The notes beneath the pieces are model-generated. The model did not search any database and was not told the origin of the DNA. It saw only the letters and a list, made by a program, of their open reading frames with translations. Below, in pieces: positions 25,448 through 37,004 of a stretch of DNA of 64,000 nt (positions are counted from its first letter, which is position 1; every line of letters begins with the position of its first letter). Origin of the DNA: Pseudomonas sp. PDM15 (GTDB lineage: Bacteria > Pseudomonadota > Gammaproteobacteria > Pseudomonadales > Pseudomonadaceae); contig NZ_JACVAA010000007.1 in NCBI RefSeq assembly GCF_014851565.1, positions 237,689-301,688 on the forward strand, read 5' to 3'. Position numbers and translations under genes: made by a program.

Positions 25448-26320
25448 ATGGTCGCCACCCTCCGTCACCCGCAGCCCATAGGAGGCGCCACCCGGCGTCA
25501 GCCTATCGCTGCGCGCGGCGCGAGCCGGATGGTGGCGCAGGAGCCGCTGGCGGCGCGCCTGCCGAAGCCGGATCTCAGTGGTGTCGGGCGTGGGTTGAAG
25601 CGCCTGGGCTGGCCGCTACTACTGGTGGCTCTGGGCCTGGGAACTTACGAGGGCGCCCAGCGCCTGTTGCCGTACGCCGACCGGCCGATTGCCCGGGTCA
25701 GCGTGCAGGGCGAGCTGAGCTACATCAGCCAGCAGGCCGTGCAGGAGCGCATCGCGCCTTACGTCTCGGCCAGCTTCTTCACCATCAACCTGGCCGGCAT
25801 GCGTGCCGAGCTGGAGCAGATGCCGTGGATCGCCCACGCCGAAGTGCGCCGGGTGTGGCCGGACCAGGTCTCGATCACCCTGGAAGAGCAGCTGCCGGTG
25901 GCCCGCTGGGGCAACGAGGCGCTGCTCAACAACCAGGGCCGCGCCTTCGCCCCGCGCGAGGCGGCCAATTACGAACACCTGCCGATGCTGTCTGGGCCGC
26001 AACGCGCCCAGCAGCAGGTGATGCAGCAGTACCAGGTGCTCAGCCAGCTGCTGCGGCCGATGGGGTTCACCATCAGCAGCCTGGAACTGCGCGAGCACGG
26101 CAGCTGGTTCATCAGTACCGCCCAGGGTGTGGAAATTCTCCTGGGCCGGGATCACTTGGTCGACAAGATGCGCCGGTTCGCCGGCATCCACGACAAGGTG
26201 CTCAAGCAGCAGATCGCGAATATCGCGCGCATCGACCTGCGCTATGCCAACGGCCTGGCCGTGGCCTGGCGCGAGCCGGTGCCGTCGACGGCAACCGAAA
26301 CGACGGTCGCCGTCCAGTGA
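25448..26320 (+). CDS. ftsQ: Cell division protein FtsQ
   Basis: FtsQ is a bitopic divisome scaffold that recruits FtsB/FtsL. The 290-residue protein has a cytoplasmic N-terminal tail rich in Arg and Pro, one membrane segment at about residues 54-70 (WPLLLVALGLG), a POTRA domain (about 78-148, IARVSVQGELSYIS) and a beta domain ending with LRYANGLAVAW. It is longer in the cytoplasmic tail than E. coli FtsQ, as is usual in Pseudomonas. Confidence 0.95.
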   Translation: MVATLRHPQPIGGATRRQPIAARGASRMVAQEPLAARLPKPDLSGVGRGLKRLGWPLLLVALGLGTYEGAQRLLPYADRPIARVSVQGELSYISQQAVQERIAPYVSASFFTINLAGMRAELEQMPWIAHAEVRRVWPDQVSITLEEQLPVARWGNEALLNNQGRAFAPREAANYEHLPMLSGPQRAQQQVMQQYQVLSQLLRPMGFTISSLELREHGSWFISTAQGVEILLGRDHLVDKMRRFAGIHDKVLKQQIANIARIDLRYANGLAVAWREPVPSTATETTVAVQ

Positions 26321-26342
26321 ATCGAGGAGAACAATAGAGATC

Positions 26343-27587
26343 ATGGCAAGCGTGCAGAGCGGCAAGATGATCGTCGGCCTGGACATCGGCACCTCCAAAG
26401 TGGTGGCGCTGGTGGGCGAGGTGACGGCCGATGGCGAGCTGGATATCGTCGGTATCGGCACCAGCCCGTCGCGCGGCCTGAAGAAGGGCGTGGTGGTGAA
26501 CATCGAGTCCACCGTGCAGTCGATCCAGCGCGCCATCGAAGAGGCGCAGCTTATGGCCGGCTGCCGCATCCACTCGGCCTTCGTCGGCATCGCCGGCAAC
26601 CACATCCGCAGCCTGAACAGCCACGGCATCGTCGCCATCCGCGACCGCGAAGTGAGCCCTGCCGACCTGGAACGCGTACTCGACGCCGCCCAGGCTGTGG
26701 CCATCCCGGCCGACCAACGCGTGCTGCACACCTTGCCGCAGGACTACGTGATCGATAACCAGGAGGGCGTGCGCGAGCCGCTTGGCATGTCCGGCGTGCG
26801 CCTGGAAGCCAAGGTGCACGTGGTTACCTGCGCCACCAACGCTGCGCAGAACGTCGAGAAGTGCGTGCGCCGCTGCGGCCTGGAAGTGGACGACATCATT
26901 CTGGAACAGCTGGCCTCCGCCTACTCGGTGCTGACCGAGGACGAGAAGGAGCTGGGTGTGTGCCTGGTCGACATCGGTGGCGGTACCACCGATATCGCCA
27001 TCTTCGCCGATGGTGCGATCCGCCACACTGCGGTGATCCCGATCGCCGGCGACCAGGTCACCAATGATATTGCAATGGCATTACGCACCCCGACCCAGTA
27101 TGCCGAGGAAATCAAGATTCGGTATGCTTGCGCCCTAGCCAAACTGGCGGGTCCAGGGGAAACCATCAAGGTTCCCAGTGTGGGAGACCGGCCACCGCGG
27201 GAGCTGTCCCGTCAAGCTCTGGCCGAGGTTGTCGAGCCCCGTTACGACGAGCTCTTCACTCTCATTCAGGCCGAGCTGCGGCGCAGCGGCTACGAGGACA
27301 TGATCCCTGCCGGGATCGTCCTCACCGGCGGCACCGCCAAGATGGAAGGCGCCGTCGAACTGGCCGAAGAGATCTTTCACATGCCGGTGCGTTTGGGCGT
27401 ACCCCACAGCGTCAAGGGACTGACCGACGTCGTGCGTAATCCAATTTATTCCACAGGCGTGGGCCTGCTGATGTACGGGCTGCGGAAACAGTCCGACGGC
27501 TTCCACGCGCCTGGGATTCAGTATGGCGATGAGCCCAAAACACCGGTACTGGAACGGCTGAAACGCTGGGTCCAGGGCAATTTCTGA
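26343..27587 (+). CDS. ftsA: Cell division protein FtsA
   Basis: FtsA is an actin-like ATPase that tethers FtsZ to the membrane. The 414-residue protein shows phosphate loop 1 (IVGLDIGTSKVVALVG), the phosphate-2 region (CLVDIGGGTTDIAIF), an adenosine motif (GIVLTGGTAKMEG) and the C-terminal amphipathic membrane-targeting helix VLERLKRWVQGNF. I chose the ATG at 26343, preceded by GAGGAGAAC. It is followed 51 bases later by ftsZ. Confidence 0.97.
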   Translation: MASVQSGKMIVGLDIGTSKVVALVGEVTADGELDIVGIGTSPSRGLKKGVVVNIESTVQSIQRAIEEAQLMAGCRIHSAFVGIAGNHIRSLNSHGIVAIRDREVSPADLERVLDAAQAVAIPADQRVLHTLPQDYVIDNQEGVREPLGMSGVRLEAKVHVVTCATNAAQNVEKCVRRCGLEVDDIILEQLASAYSVLTEDEKELGVCLVDIGGGTTDIAIFADGAIRHTAVIPIAGDQVTNDIAMALRTPTQYAEEIKIRYACALAKLAGPGETIKVPSVGDRPPRELSRQALAEVVEPRYDELFTLIQAELRRSGYEDMIPAGIVLTGGTAKMEGAVELAEEIFHMPVRLGVPHSVKGLTDVVRNPIYSTGVGLLMYGLRKQSDGFHAPGIQYGDEPKTPVLERLKRWVQGNF

Positions 27588-27638
27588 TGTGAAACCCGCG
27601 GTAGCTGTAGGCGATAACTAAAAAGAAGGAGAGGGGAA

Positions 27639-28838
27639 ATGTTCGAACTAGTAGATAACGCTCCACAAAGCGCAGTTATCAAAGTCATCGGCGTGGGCGG
27701 CGGCGGCGGTAACGCTGTCAACCACATGATCAAGAACAACATCGAAGGCGTGGAATTCATCTGCGCCAACACCGATGCCCAGGCGCTGAAGAACATCGGC
27801 GCGCGCACCGTGCTGCAACTCGGCCCGGGCGTGACCAAGGGCCTGGGTGCCGGCACCAACCCCGAGATCGGCCGTCAGGCCGCCATGGAAGACCGTGAGC
27901 GCATCGCCGAAGTGCTGAGCGGCGCCGACATGGTCTTTATCACCACCGGCATGGGCGGCGGTACCGGTACCGGTGCGGCGCCGATCATCGCCGAAGTGGC
28001 GAAAGAGATGGGCATCCTCACCGTCGCTGTGGTGACCCGTCCGTTCCCGTTCGAAGGCCGCAAGCGCATGCAGGTCGCCGACGAGGGCATTCGTGCACTG
28101 TCCGATGTGGTCGACTCGCTGATCACCATTCCCAACGAGAAGCTGCTGACCATCCTCGGCAAGGACGCCAGCCTGCTGTCCGCCTTCGCCAAGGCTGACG
28201 ACGTGCTGTCCGGCGCCGTGCGCGGCATCTCCGACATCATGCAGCGTCCGGGCCTGATGAACGTCGACTTCGCCGACGTGAAGACCGTGATGGGCGAAAT
28301 GGGCATGGCCATGATGGGCACCGGCTGCGCCAGCGGTCCGAACCGTGCTCGCGAGGCCACCGAGGCCGCCATCCGCAACCCGCTGCTGGAAGACGTCAAT
28401 CTGCAGGGCGCGCGCGGCATCCTGGTGAACATCACCGCCGGTCTGGATCTGTCCCTGGGCGAGTACGCCGCGGTCGGCGAGATCATCGAGGCCTTCGCCT
28501 CCGAGCACGCCACCGTCAAGGTCGGCGCGGTAATCGATCCTGACATGCGCGACGAGCTGCACGTGACCGTGGTCGCCACCGGCCTGGGCGCGCGCATCGA
28601 GAAGCCGGTCAAGGTGGTCGACAACACCATCGCGGCTGCCGCCGTTGCTGTTCCGGCTGCCACCATCAGCGCCGCTCCTCGCGCTGCCGAGCAACCGGCC
28701 GTCAACTACAAGGACTACGAGCGCCCGACCGTTCAGCGCCAAAGCCTCGCCGGCAGTGCCGCCGCGGCCAAGCTGAACACTCAGGACGACCTGGACTATC
28801 TGGACATCCCTGCCTTCCTGCGTCGTCAGGCTGATTGA
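27639..28838 (+). CDS. ftsZ: Cell division protein FtsZ
   Basis: FtsZ is a tubulin-like GTPase that forms the division ring. The 399-residue protein has the GTP-binding G-box GGGTGTGAAPIIA, an N-terminal VIGVGGGGGNAVNHM and the T7 loop NVDFADVKTVM. A variable Ala/Pro-rich linker precedes the C-terminal peptide LDIPAFLRRQAD, which binds FtsA, ZipA and regulators. A strong ribosome site (AAGGAGAGG) lies before the ATG at 27639. Confidence 0.99.
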   Translation: MFELVDNAPQSAVIKVIGVGGGGGNAVNHMIKNNIEGVEFICANTDAQALKNIGARTVLQLGPGVTKGLGAGTNPEIGRQAAMEDRERIAEVLSGADMVFITTGMGGGTGTGAAPIIAEVAKEMGILTVAVVTRPFPFEGRKRMQVADEGIRALSDVVDSLITIPNEKLLTILGKDASLLSAFAKADDVLSGAVRGISDIMQRPGLMNVDFADVKTVMGEMGMAMMGTGCASGPNRAREATEAAIRNPLLEDVNLQGARGILVNITAGLDLSLGEYAAVGEIIEAFASEHATVKVGAVIDPDMRDELHVTVVATGLGARIEKPVKVVDNTIAAAAVAVPAATISAAPRAAEQPAVNYKDYERPTVQRQSLAGSAAAAKLNTQDDLDYLDIPAFLRRQAD

Positions 28839-28892
28839 TGCTGTCTATCAGGAGTATATCGGTGATTGGTGTTCAGCAAAGGGCGGTTCTGC

Positions 28893-28898
28893 TATCAT
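28893..28898 (+). promoter_or_regulatory. Candidate -10 element for lpxC
   Basis: TATCAT lies in the 106-bp ftsZ-lpxC gap, inside a weak GGGCGG...CCGCCC inverted repeat (28880-28906). No -35 at ideal spacing is obvious. A separate lpxC promoter is plausible but not proven here. Confidence 0.3.
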
Positions 28899-28944
28899 CG
28901 CCGCCCATTGTTGAAAACAGTTCGCAACAAGCGCAGCCAAAACC

Positions 28945-29856
28945 ATGATCAGACAACGCACCCTGAAGAACATCATCCGAGCCACCGGCGTTGGCCTGCA
29001 CTCGGGGGAGAAGGTTTACCTGACCCTCAAGCCGGCCCCGGTGGATACCGGTATCGTGTTCCGTCGCACCGATCTGGATCCGGTCGTGGAAATCCCCGCC
29101 CGCGCCGAGAATGTCGGTGAGACCACCATGTCGACCACTCTGGTCAATGGTGAGGTCAAGGTGGACACCGTCGAGCACTTGCTTTCGGCCATGGCAGGCC
29201 TGGGCATCGACAACGCCTACGTCGAGCTGTCGGCGTCAGAAGTCCCGATCATGGACGGCAGTGCCGGTCCCTTTGTATTCCTGATTCAGTCTGCTGGCCT
29301 GGAAGAGCAGGAAGCACCGAAGAAATTCATCCGTGTGCTGCGCGAAGTGACAGTGGAGGAGGGCGACAAGCGCGCCACCTTCCTGCCCTTCGACGGCTTC
29401 AAGGTGAGCTTCGAGATCGATTTCGATCACCCGGTGTTCCGTGGTCGCACCCAGACCGCCAGCGTCGACTTCTCCAGCACTTCCTTCGTCAAGGAAGTGA
29501 GCCGCGCCCGTACCTTCGGGTTCATGCGCGACATCGAGTTCCTGCGTTCGCAGAACCTGGCACTCGGCGGCAGCGTGGAAAACGCCATCGTGGTCGATGA
29601 GTTCCGCGTGCTCAACGAAGATGGCCTCCGTTACGAGGACGAGTTCGTCAAGCACAAGATCCTCGACGCCATCGGCGACCTCTACCTGCTGGGCAACAGC
29701 CTGATCGGCGAGTTCAAGGGCTTCAAGTCCGGACACGCGCTGAACAATCGTCTGCTGCGCACCCTGATCGAGCAGCAAGATGCTTGGGAAGTGGTGATCT
29801 TCGACGACGCCAGCACCGCGCCGATCTCCTACATGCGCCCGGTTGCGGCCGTGTAA
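28945..29856 (+). CDS. lpxC: UDP-3-O-acyl-N-acetylglucosamine deacetylase LpxC
   Basis: LpxC is the zinc enzyme that catalyses the committed step of lipid A synthesis. The 303-residue protein has the zinc and catalytic motifs: TVEHLLSAM (His, about residue 78), EVPIMDGSAGPF, and KHKILDAIGDL (His and Asp, about residues 237-241). It is the last gene of the dcw cluster and ends at a strong terminator. Confidence 0.98.
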   Translation: MIRQRTLKNIIRATGVGLHSGEKVYLTLKPAPVDTGIVFRRTDLDPVVEIPARAENVGETTMSTTLVNGEVKVDTVEHLLSAMAGLGIDNAYVELSASEVPIMDGSAGPFVFLIQSAGLEEQEAPKKFIRVLREVTVEEGDKRATFLPFDGFKVSFEIDFDHPVFRGRTQTASVDFSSTSFVKEVSRARTFGFMRDIEFLRSQNLALGGSVENAIVVDEFRVLNEDGLRYEDEFVKHKILDAIGDLYLLGNSLIGEFKGFKSGHALNNRLLRTLIEQQDAWEVVIFDDASTAPISYMRPVAAV

Positions 29857-29882
29857 GCAATACCCCTCCCTTCTGTTGTATT

Positions 29883-29912
29883 CAGGCCACCCTCGGGTGG
29901 CCTGTTTTTTTC
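29883..29912 (+). terminator. Rho-independent terminator after lpxC
   Basis: CAGGCCACCC-TC-GGGTGGCCTG (10-bp stem) followed by TTTTTTTT. It marks the end of the dcw cluster. Confidence 0.92.
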
Positions 29913-29935
29913 TGGCTCCTGCCTACATCGAGAAC

Positions 29936-30388
29936 TCAGTCGCGCTTGGCGTTGCGTGCAAGGCGCTCCAGGGCGGCGCGCAGCTTAGGATCGCCGATGC
30001 CTTCGGCGGCGCTGCACAGGCTATCGGCGGCTGCCTCGGACAGCTCGGTCTTGTTCGCCTGATAGGTGGCGTGGGTGTTCGGTGGACGCACCTTGACCTG
30101 GATCTTCTGCAATCCGGCGAACTCCGGCAGTACCTGCAACAGGCGTTGCAGGCGGCGCTGCTGATAGTGCAGGCGAGTGGCCCAGTGACCGTTGCTGGTC
30201 AGCAGCAACAGACAGCCGTCGTGCCAGCTGGCCACCTGGCAATGTTCGCGCGCGGCCGGCTCCAGTTGCGCCTCGACCAGCGCTTGCAGCTTGCCCAGGC
30301 GCTGGGCGGCACTGAGCAGCGCGCGCAGCGGTTTGTGCTCGCGCAGCAGAGCGTTGGCGGTCTTGGCGGGTGGCGGACGGAGGCTCAT
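29936..30388 (-). CDS. dciA: DciA-type (DUF721) replicative helicase operator
   Basis: A 150-residue DUF721 protein with a basic N-terminal half and the KH-like DUF721 core (LLLLTSNGHWATRLHYQQRRLQRLL, FAGLQKIQVKVRP). DciA is the ancestral loader or operator of DnaB in bacteria that lack DnaC. The gene lies between lpxC and secA, which matches my memory of its position in P. aeruginosa. I prefer the ATG at 30388 (MSLRPPPAK); an earlier start at 30418 is possible. Promoters of dciA and secA would be divergent. Confidence 0.85.
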   Translation of the reverse strand: MSLRPPPAKTANALLREHKPLRALLSAAQRLGKLQALVEAQLEPAAREHCQVASWHDGCLLLLTSNGHWATRLHYQQRRLQRLLQVLPEFAGLQKIQVKVRPPNTHATYQANKTELSEAAADSLCSAAEGIGDPKLRAALERLARNAKRD

Positions 30389-30634
30389 GGCGGTGGATTC
30401 GTGGGCAGTTGCGCCCATGTTAGCAAAGGCCCTTGCAGCTGTCGGTCACCGTCCCCATATAAGGTGCAGCGCATGCCGGCGGGCATGCTTGGCGTATCCG
30501 GCAGGCTCGCGGGAGTTCGCCCTTTTCTCGCCAACGTTTCCGAGTAGAATGCCCCCTTTGCATGCAGCCGAGCTGGCTGCCGGGCTGGCCTTCTGCGTCG
30601 CCCCCCATCCCCCAGAGTGGAAGAATCTGCCGAT

Positions 30635-33367
<2,733 letters not shown>

Positions 33368-33391
33368 ACCGCACCAGGCCTGCTATACCAG

Positions 33392-33428
33392 AAACGCCGC
33401 GACCGGCTCAGCCGCTCGCGGCGTTTTT
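33392..33428 (+). terminator. Rho-independent terminator after secA
   Basis: AAACGCCGCGA pairs with TCGCGGCGTTT, followed by TTT. The loop is 13 bases. Confidence 0.85.
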
Positions 33429-33466
33429 CCAATTTCTGTGTCACTGTCCAAGTAAGGAGCGCTCCT

Positions 33467-34684
33467 ATGGCCGTTGGTCTCGGTCCCCTGCCCACACTGC
33501 ACCCGGTTCCCGGATTCGAACTCGGCATTTCCTCGGCCGGCATCAAGCGCCCTGGCCGCAAGGACGTGGTGGTGATGCGCTGCGCCGAAGGCTCGCGGGT
33601 GGCCGGTGTGACCACCACCAACGCCTTCTGCGCCGCCCCGGTGATCGTCACCCGTGAGCGCATGGCCGGCGATGTGCGCTACCTGCTGACCAACACCGGC
33701 AACGCCAACGCCGGCACCGGCCCGGACGGCCTGACCAACGCCCGCCGCACCTGCGCTGCGCTCGCCGCACTGACCGGTGTCGCCGAGGAAGCGGTGCTGC
33801 CGTTCTCCACCGGTGTGATCGGCGAGCCGCTGCCGGTTGCCAAGATCGAGGGCGCACTGCAGGCCGCCCTGGATGATCTGCACGAGGATCACTGGGCCGA
33901 GGCCGCCATCGGCATCATGACCACCGATACCCTGCCCAAGGGAGCCAGCCGCCAGTTCCAGCACGATGGCGTGACCGTCACCGTGACCGGTATCAGCAAG
34001 GGCGCCGGCATGATCCGGCCGAACATGGCCACCATGCTCGGCTACATCGCCACCGACGCCAAGGTCGCTGGCGATGTGCTGCAGGCCCTGGTGCGCGATG
34101 CTGCCAATAAGTCGTTCAACCGCATCACCATCGACGGCGACACCTCGACCAACGACTGCTGCATGCTGATCGCCACCGGCCAAGCCAAACTGCCGGAAAT
34201 CACCGCGGCTTCCGGCGAGCTGTTCGCCAAGCTCAAGCAGGCGGTACTGGAAGTGTTCATGGAAGTGGCTCAGGCCATCGTCCGTGACGGTGAAGGTGCG
34301 ACCAAGTTCGTCACCGTGCAGGTCAACGGCGGCGGTAATCACCAGGAGTGCCTGGATGTGGCCTACGCCGTGGCCCACTCGCCGCTGATCAAGACCGCGC
34401 TGTTCGCTTCCGATCCCAACTGGGGGCGCATCCTCGCCGCCGTCGGCTACGCCGGCGTGCCGAACCTGGACGTGAGCCTGATCGATGTCTTCCTCGGTGA
34501 GGTATGCATCGCCAGCAAGGGCGGTCGTGCTTCCACCTATACCGAGGACCAAGGCGCGGCGGTCATGGCCCGCGAGGAGATCGGCATCCGCATCGAGCTG
34601 GGGCGCGGCGATTGCAGCGAAACCATCTGGACCACCGATCTGTCCCACGAGTACGTGAAGATCAACGCCGAATACCGCACCTGA
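33467..34684 (+). CDS. argJ: Bifunctional ornithine acetyltransferase / N-acetylglutamate synthase ArgJ
   Basis: ArgJ transfers acetyl from N-acetylornithine to glutamate, running the cyclic arginine pathway. The 405-residue proprotein self-cleaves before a conserved Thr. That residue is Thr189 in RPNMATMLGYIATDA. Other motifs are GVTTTNAFCAAPV, NTGNANAGTG, STGVIGEPLP and SDPNWGRILAAVGYAG. Whether it has full bifunctional activity cannot be told from sequence. Confidence 0.97.
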   Translation: MAVGLGPLPTLHPVPGFELGISSAGIKRPGRKDVVVMRCAEGSRVAGVTTTNAFCAAPVIVTRERMAGDVRYLLTNTGNANAGTGPDGLTNARRTCAALAALTGVAEEAVLPFSTGVIGEPLPVAKIEGALQAALDDLHEDHWAEAAIGIMTTDTLPKGASRQFQHDGVTVTVTGISKGAGMIRPNMATMLGYIATDAKVAGDVLQALVRDAANKSFNRITIDGDTSTNDCCMLIATGQAKLPEITAASGELFAKLKQAVLEVFMEVAQAIVRDGEGATKFVTVQVNGGGNHQECLDVAYAVAHSPLIKTALFASDPNWGRILAAVGYAGVPNLDVSLIDVFLGEVCIASKGGRASTYTEDQGAAVMAREEIGIRIELGRGDCSETIWTTDLSHEYVKINAEYRT

Positions 34685-34696
34685 TACGCCTCAGGA

Positions 34697-34715
34697 CCGG
34701 GGCGTTCTGCCCCGG
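34697..34715 (+). terminator. Possible terminator hairpin after argJ
   Basis: CCGGGGC-GTTCT-GCCCCGG is a strong 7-bp stem but lacks a T-run, so intrinsic termination here is uncertain. Confidence 0.35.
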
Positions 34716-34825
34716 CCCGCTCTGTTCTGCCATTCCCCGTGCTCATAGGGGCATGCGCAAGCGGAATTGTCCGCGGCCGCCCGAGCCGCGTACGCTCCGC
34801 CTACAACCTTTCTAGGAGAGCGAAC

Positions 34826-35458
34826 ATGTCCCTCAAGCTGGTGATCGGCGACAAGAACTATTCCTCCTGGTCGCTGCGCGCGGCCCTGGCCATGGACCTG
34901 ACCGGCGTGCCCTACGAGGAGATCCTCGTGCATCTGTACCTGCCGGACAGCCGCAGTCAGCTACTGGCCCACGCACCGACCGGCAAGGTGCCGGTGCTGC
35001 ACACCGAGGAAGGTCCGGTGTGGGATTCGCTGGCCATCGCCGAATACCTCGCCGAACGCTTCCCCGAGGCGCACCTGTGGCCGCGCGGCCAGTACGCCCG
35101 TGCCCTGGCGCGCAGCGTATGCGCCGAGATGCACAGCGGCTTCATGGCTCTGCGCAGCCACATGTCCATGGACCTGGCGCGCGACCAGGCCCTGGCCGAG
35201 ATTCCCGCCGAGGTCCAGGCCGACATCGACCGCGTGTGCCGCCTGTGGGCGGACTGCCGCCAGCGCTTCGGCCAGGACGGTCCGTTCCTGTTCGGCCACG
35301 CCAGCATCGCCGATGCCTTCTTCGCCCCGGTGGCGGCGCGTCTGCGCAGTTATCGCGTGGCGCTGCCGGCCGAGGCTGCCGCCTACGTCGACGCCGTCTA
35401 CCAGTGGCCGGCATTCCAGCGCTGGTACCAGGCGGCGCTGCAGGAGACCCGGGCTTGA
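34826..35458 (+). CDS. Glutathione S-transferase family protein
   Basis: A 210-residue cytosolic GST. It has an N-terminal thioredoxin-like domain (KNYSSWSLRAALAMDLTGVPYEE, TGKVPVLHTEEGPVWDSLAIAEYLAERFPE) and a C-terminal helical domain (FLFGHASIADAFFAPVAARL). The SSWSLR segment is where the catalytic Ser or Tyr normally lies. The ATG at 34826 follows AGGAGAG. Its stop overlaps the TTG start of the Nudix gene. The substrate is unknown. Confidence 0.93.
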   Translation: MSLKLVIGDKNYSSWSLRAALAMDLTGVPYEEILVHLYLPDSRSQLLAHAPTGKVPVLHTEEGPVWDSLAIAEYLAERFPEAHLWPRGQYARALARSVCAEMHSGFMALRSHMSMDLARDQALAEIPAEVQADIDRVCRLWADCRQRFGQDGPFLFGHASIADAFFAPVAARLRSYRVALPAEAAAYVDAVYQWPAFQRWYQAALQETRA

Positions 35459-36399
35459 AACGGATTCATGTGGCCGCCGCGGTGATCCGTGGCGCCGATG
35501 GCCGGGTGCTGCTCGCCAAGCGCCCGCAGGACAAGCACCAGGGCGGCCTGTGGGAGTTTCCAGGCGGCAAGGTGGAGGAGGGCGAGGCGGTGGAGCTGGC
35601 TCTGGCCCGCGAGCTGGAGGAGGAGCTGGGCATCCGCGTCGGCGCCGCCCGCCCGCTGATCCAGGTGCATCACGACTACCCGGACAAGCAGGTGCTGCTG
35701 GATGTCTGGGAAGTCTCTGCCTTCAGCGGCGAGCCCCATGGCGCCGAGGGTCAGGCGCTGGCCTGGGCCACCGAGCGCGAGCTGCTCGACTACGAGTTTC
35801 CCGCCGCCAACCAGCCCATAGTGGCGGCGGCGCGCCTGCCCGATACCTACCTGATCACCCCGGAAGGCCTGGAGCCGCCGGAGCTGCTGCGCGGCGTACG
35901 CGCCGCCCTGGCCAGCGGCGCCAGGCTGATCCAGCTGCGCGCGCCGAACATGTTCGACCCGCAGTACCGCGACCTGGCGGTGGACATCCAGGGCCTGTGC
36001 GCCGGCAAGGCGCAGCTGATGCTCAAGGGCCCGCTGGAGTGGCTGGGTGACTTCCCCGCCGCCGGCTGGCACCTGACCGCCGAGCAGCTGCGCAAGTACG
36101 CGCCCAATGGGCGGCCGTTCCCCGGTCAGCGCTGGCTGGCCGCTTCCTGCCACAGCGCCGAGGAGCTGGCGTTGGCTGCGCGCATGGGGGTGGACTTCGT
36201 CACCCTGTCGCCGGTGCAGGCCACCCAGACGCATCCCGAGGCCACGCCGCTGGGCTGGGCTGCCGCCGCCGAGCTGCTGCGCGGCAGTAACCTGCCGGCC
36301 TTCCTGCTCGGTGGTGTTGGTCCGCAGGAGCGCGAAAGCGCCTGGCAGGCTGGAGCCCAGGGCGTAGCCGGTATCCGGGCGTTCTGGCCACAGACCTAG
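35455..36399 (+). CDS. mutT: Nudix (MutT-type) hydrolase fused to a ThiE/TenI-like domain
   Basis: The first half (residues 1-130) is a MutT-type Nudix domain. It has the Nudix box GGKVEEGEAVELALARELEEELGI, which in MutT removes 8-oxo-dGTP from the nucleotide pool. The second half (about 137-314) resembles thiamine phosphate synthase/TenI (YLITPEGLEPP, LIQLRAPNM, AASCHSAEELALAARMGVDFVTLSPVQATQTHP, LLGGVG). This fusion is common in gamma-proteobacteria, and the role of the second domain is unclear. A TTG start overlaps the GST stop. The REP pair begins three bases after the stop. Confidence 0.9.
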   Translation: MKRIHVAAAVIRGADGRVLLAKRPQDKHQGGLWEFPGGKVEEGEAVELALARELEEELGIRVGAARPLIQVHHDYPDKQVLLDVWEVSAFSGEPHGAEGQALAWATERELLDYEFPAANQPIVAAARLPDTYLITPEGLEPPELLRGVRAALASGARLIQLRAPNMFDPQYRDLAVDIQGLCAGKAQLMLKGPLEWLGDFPAAGWHLTAEQLRKYAPNGRPFPGQRWLAASCHSAEELALAARMGVDFVTLSPVQATQTHPEATPLGWAAAAELLRGSNLPAFLLGGVGPQERESAWQAGAQGVAGIRAFWPQT

Positions 36400-36401
36400 A
36401 T

Positions 36402-36469
36402 TGTAGGAGTGAGCTCTGCTCGCGAAGCTTTTAGACGGGGCAGTTCGCGAGCAGAGCTCGCTCCTACGA
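36402..36469. repeat. REP doublet (REPIN) upstream of the RAYT gene
   Basis: Two inverted copies of a 25-base REP, with arms at 36402-36426 and 36444-36468 and one internal mismatch, are separated by 17 bases. Each arm carries the small palindrome GCGAGC-AGA-GCTCGC. The consensus TGTAGGAGCGAGCTCTGCTC is of the type widespread in Pseudomonas genomes. Confidence 0.88.
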
Positions 36470-36487
36470 TCGTTGAGGGAGGCATGG

Positions 36488-36943
36488 ATGCCGCTCTATC
36501 ACGCTAGTCGTCTGCGTCGAGCCATACACTCCGAAGTTGGGCATCTCTATCTGCTGACGGCCGTTACGGTTGGTCGAATCCCGTTGTTTGCCGACTTTGC
36601 TCTAGGGCGCGTGTTGATTCAGGAGATGCGTCTAGCTGAAGAGCAGGGACTGCTGCGCTCCCTTTGCTGGGTGGTGATGCCCGATCATTTGCATTGGCTG
36701 ATTGAGTTGGGTGGAGCACCGCTTGAGCAAGCCATGCAGCAGGTCAAATCGCGCAGCGCGAAACGTATCAACCAACTGGCGGGAACCGAAGGCGCTATCT
36801 GGCAGAAGGGCTTTCACGACCATGCTCTGCGCCAGGATGAGGATGTGTTGACGGCCGCCCGCTACGTTGTCGCCAATCCTCTTCGCGCTGGTCTAGTCGA
36901 TCGCTTGGGCGATTATCCGCTATGGGATGCTGTCTGGCTGTAG
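36488..36943 (+). CDS. REP-associated tyrosine transposase (RAYT)
   Basis: RAYTs are single-copy, domesticated relatives of IS200/IS605 transposases that act on REP sequences. The 151-residue product has the HUH-type motif PDHLHWL (His67, His69) and the conserved AARYVVANPLRAGLV segment with the candidate catalytic Tyr126. It is flanked on both sides by inverted REP pairs. Its TAG stop (36941-36943) lies inside the downstream REP. The ATG at 36488 follows GAGGGAGG. It looks intact and converges with the cob(I)alamin adenosyltransferase gene. Confidence 0.92.
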   Translation: MPLYHASRLRRAIHSEVGHLYLLTAVTVGRIPLFADFALGRVLIQEMRLAEEQGLLRSLCWVVMPDHLHWLIELGGAPLEQAMQQVKSRSAKRINQLAGTEGAIWQKGFHDHALRQDEDVLTAARYVVANPLRAGLVDRLGDYPLWDAVWL

Positions 36944-37004
36944 GAGCGAGCTCTGCTCGCGAACCGGTCACCACAAAAGCTTCGCGAGCAGAGCTCGCTC
37001 CTAC
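36939..37004. repeat. REP doublet (REPIN) downstream of the RAYT gene
   Basis: Inverted REP copies at 36939-36963 and 36981-37004 match over 24 bases without mismatch and are separated by 17 bases. They contain the stop codon of the RAYT gene in one arm and that of the convergent adenosyltransferase gene (CTA at 37001-37003, read as TAG) in the other. The hairpin may also end transcription from both sides. Confidence 0.9.

Noticed and set aside
29784..30547. Plus-strand frames across the lpxC-secA gap
   Set aside because: They run through the lpxC terminator and antisense to dciA, without recognisable products.
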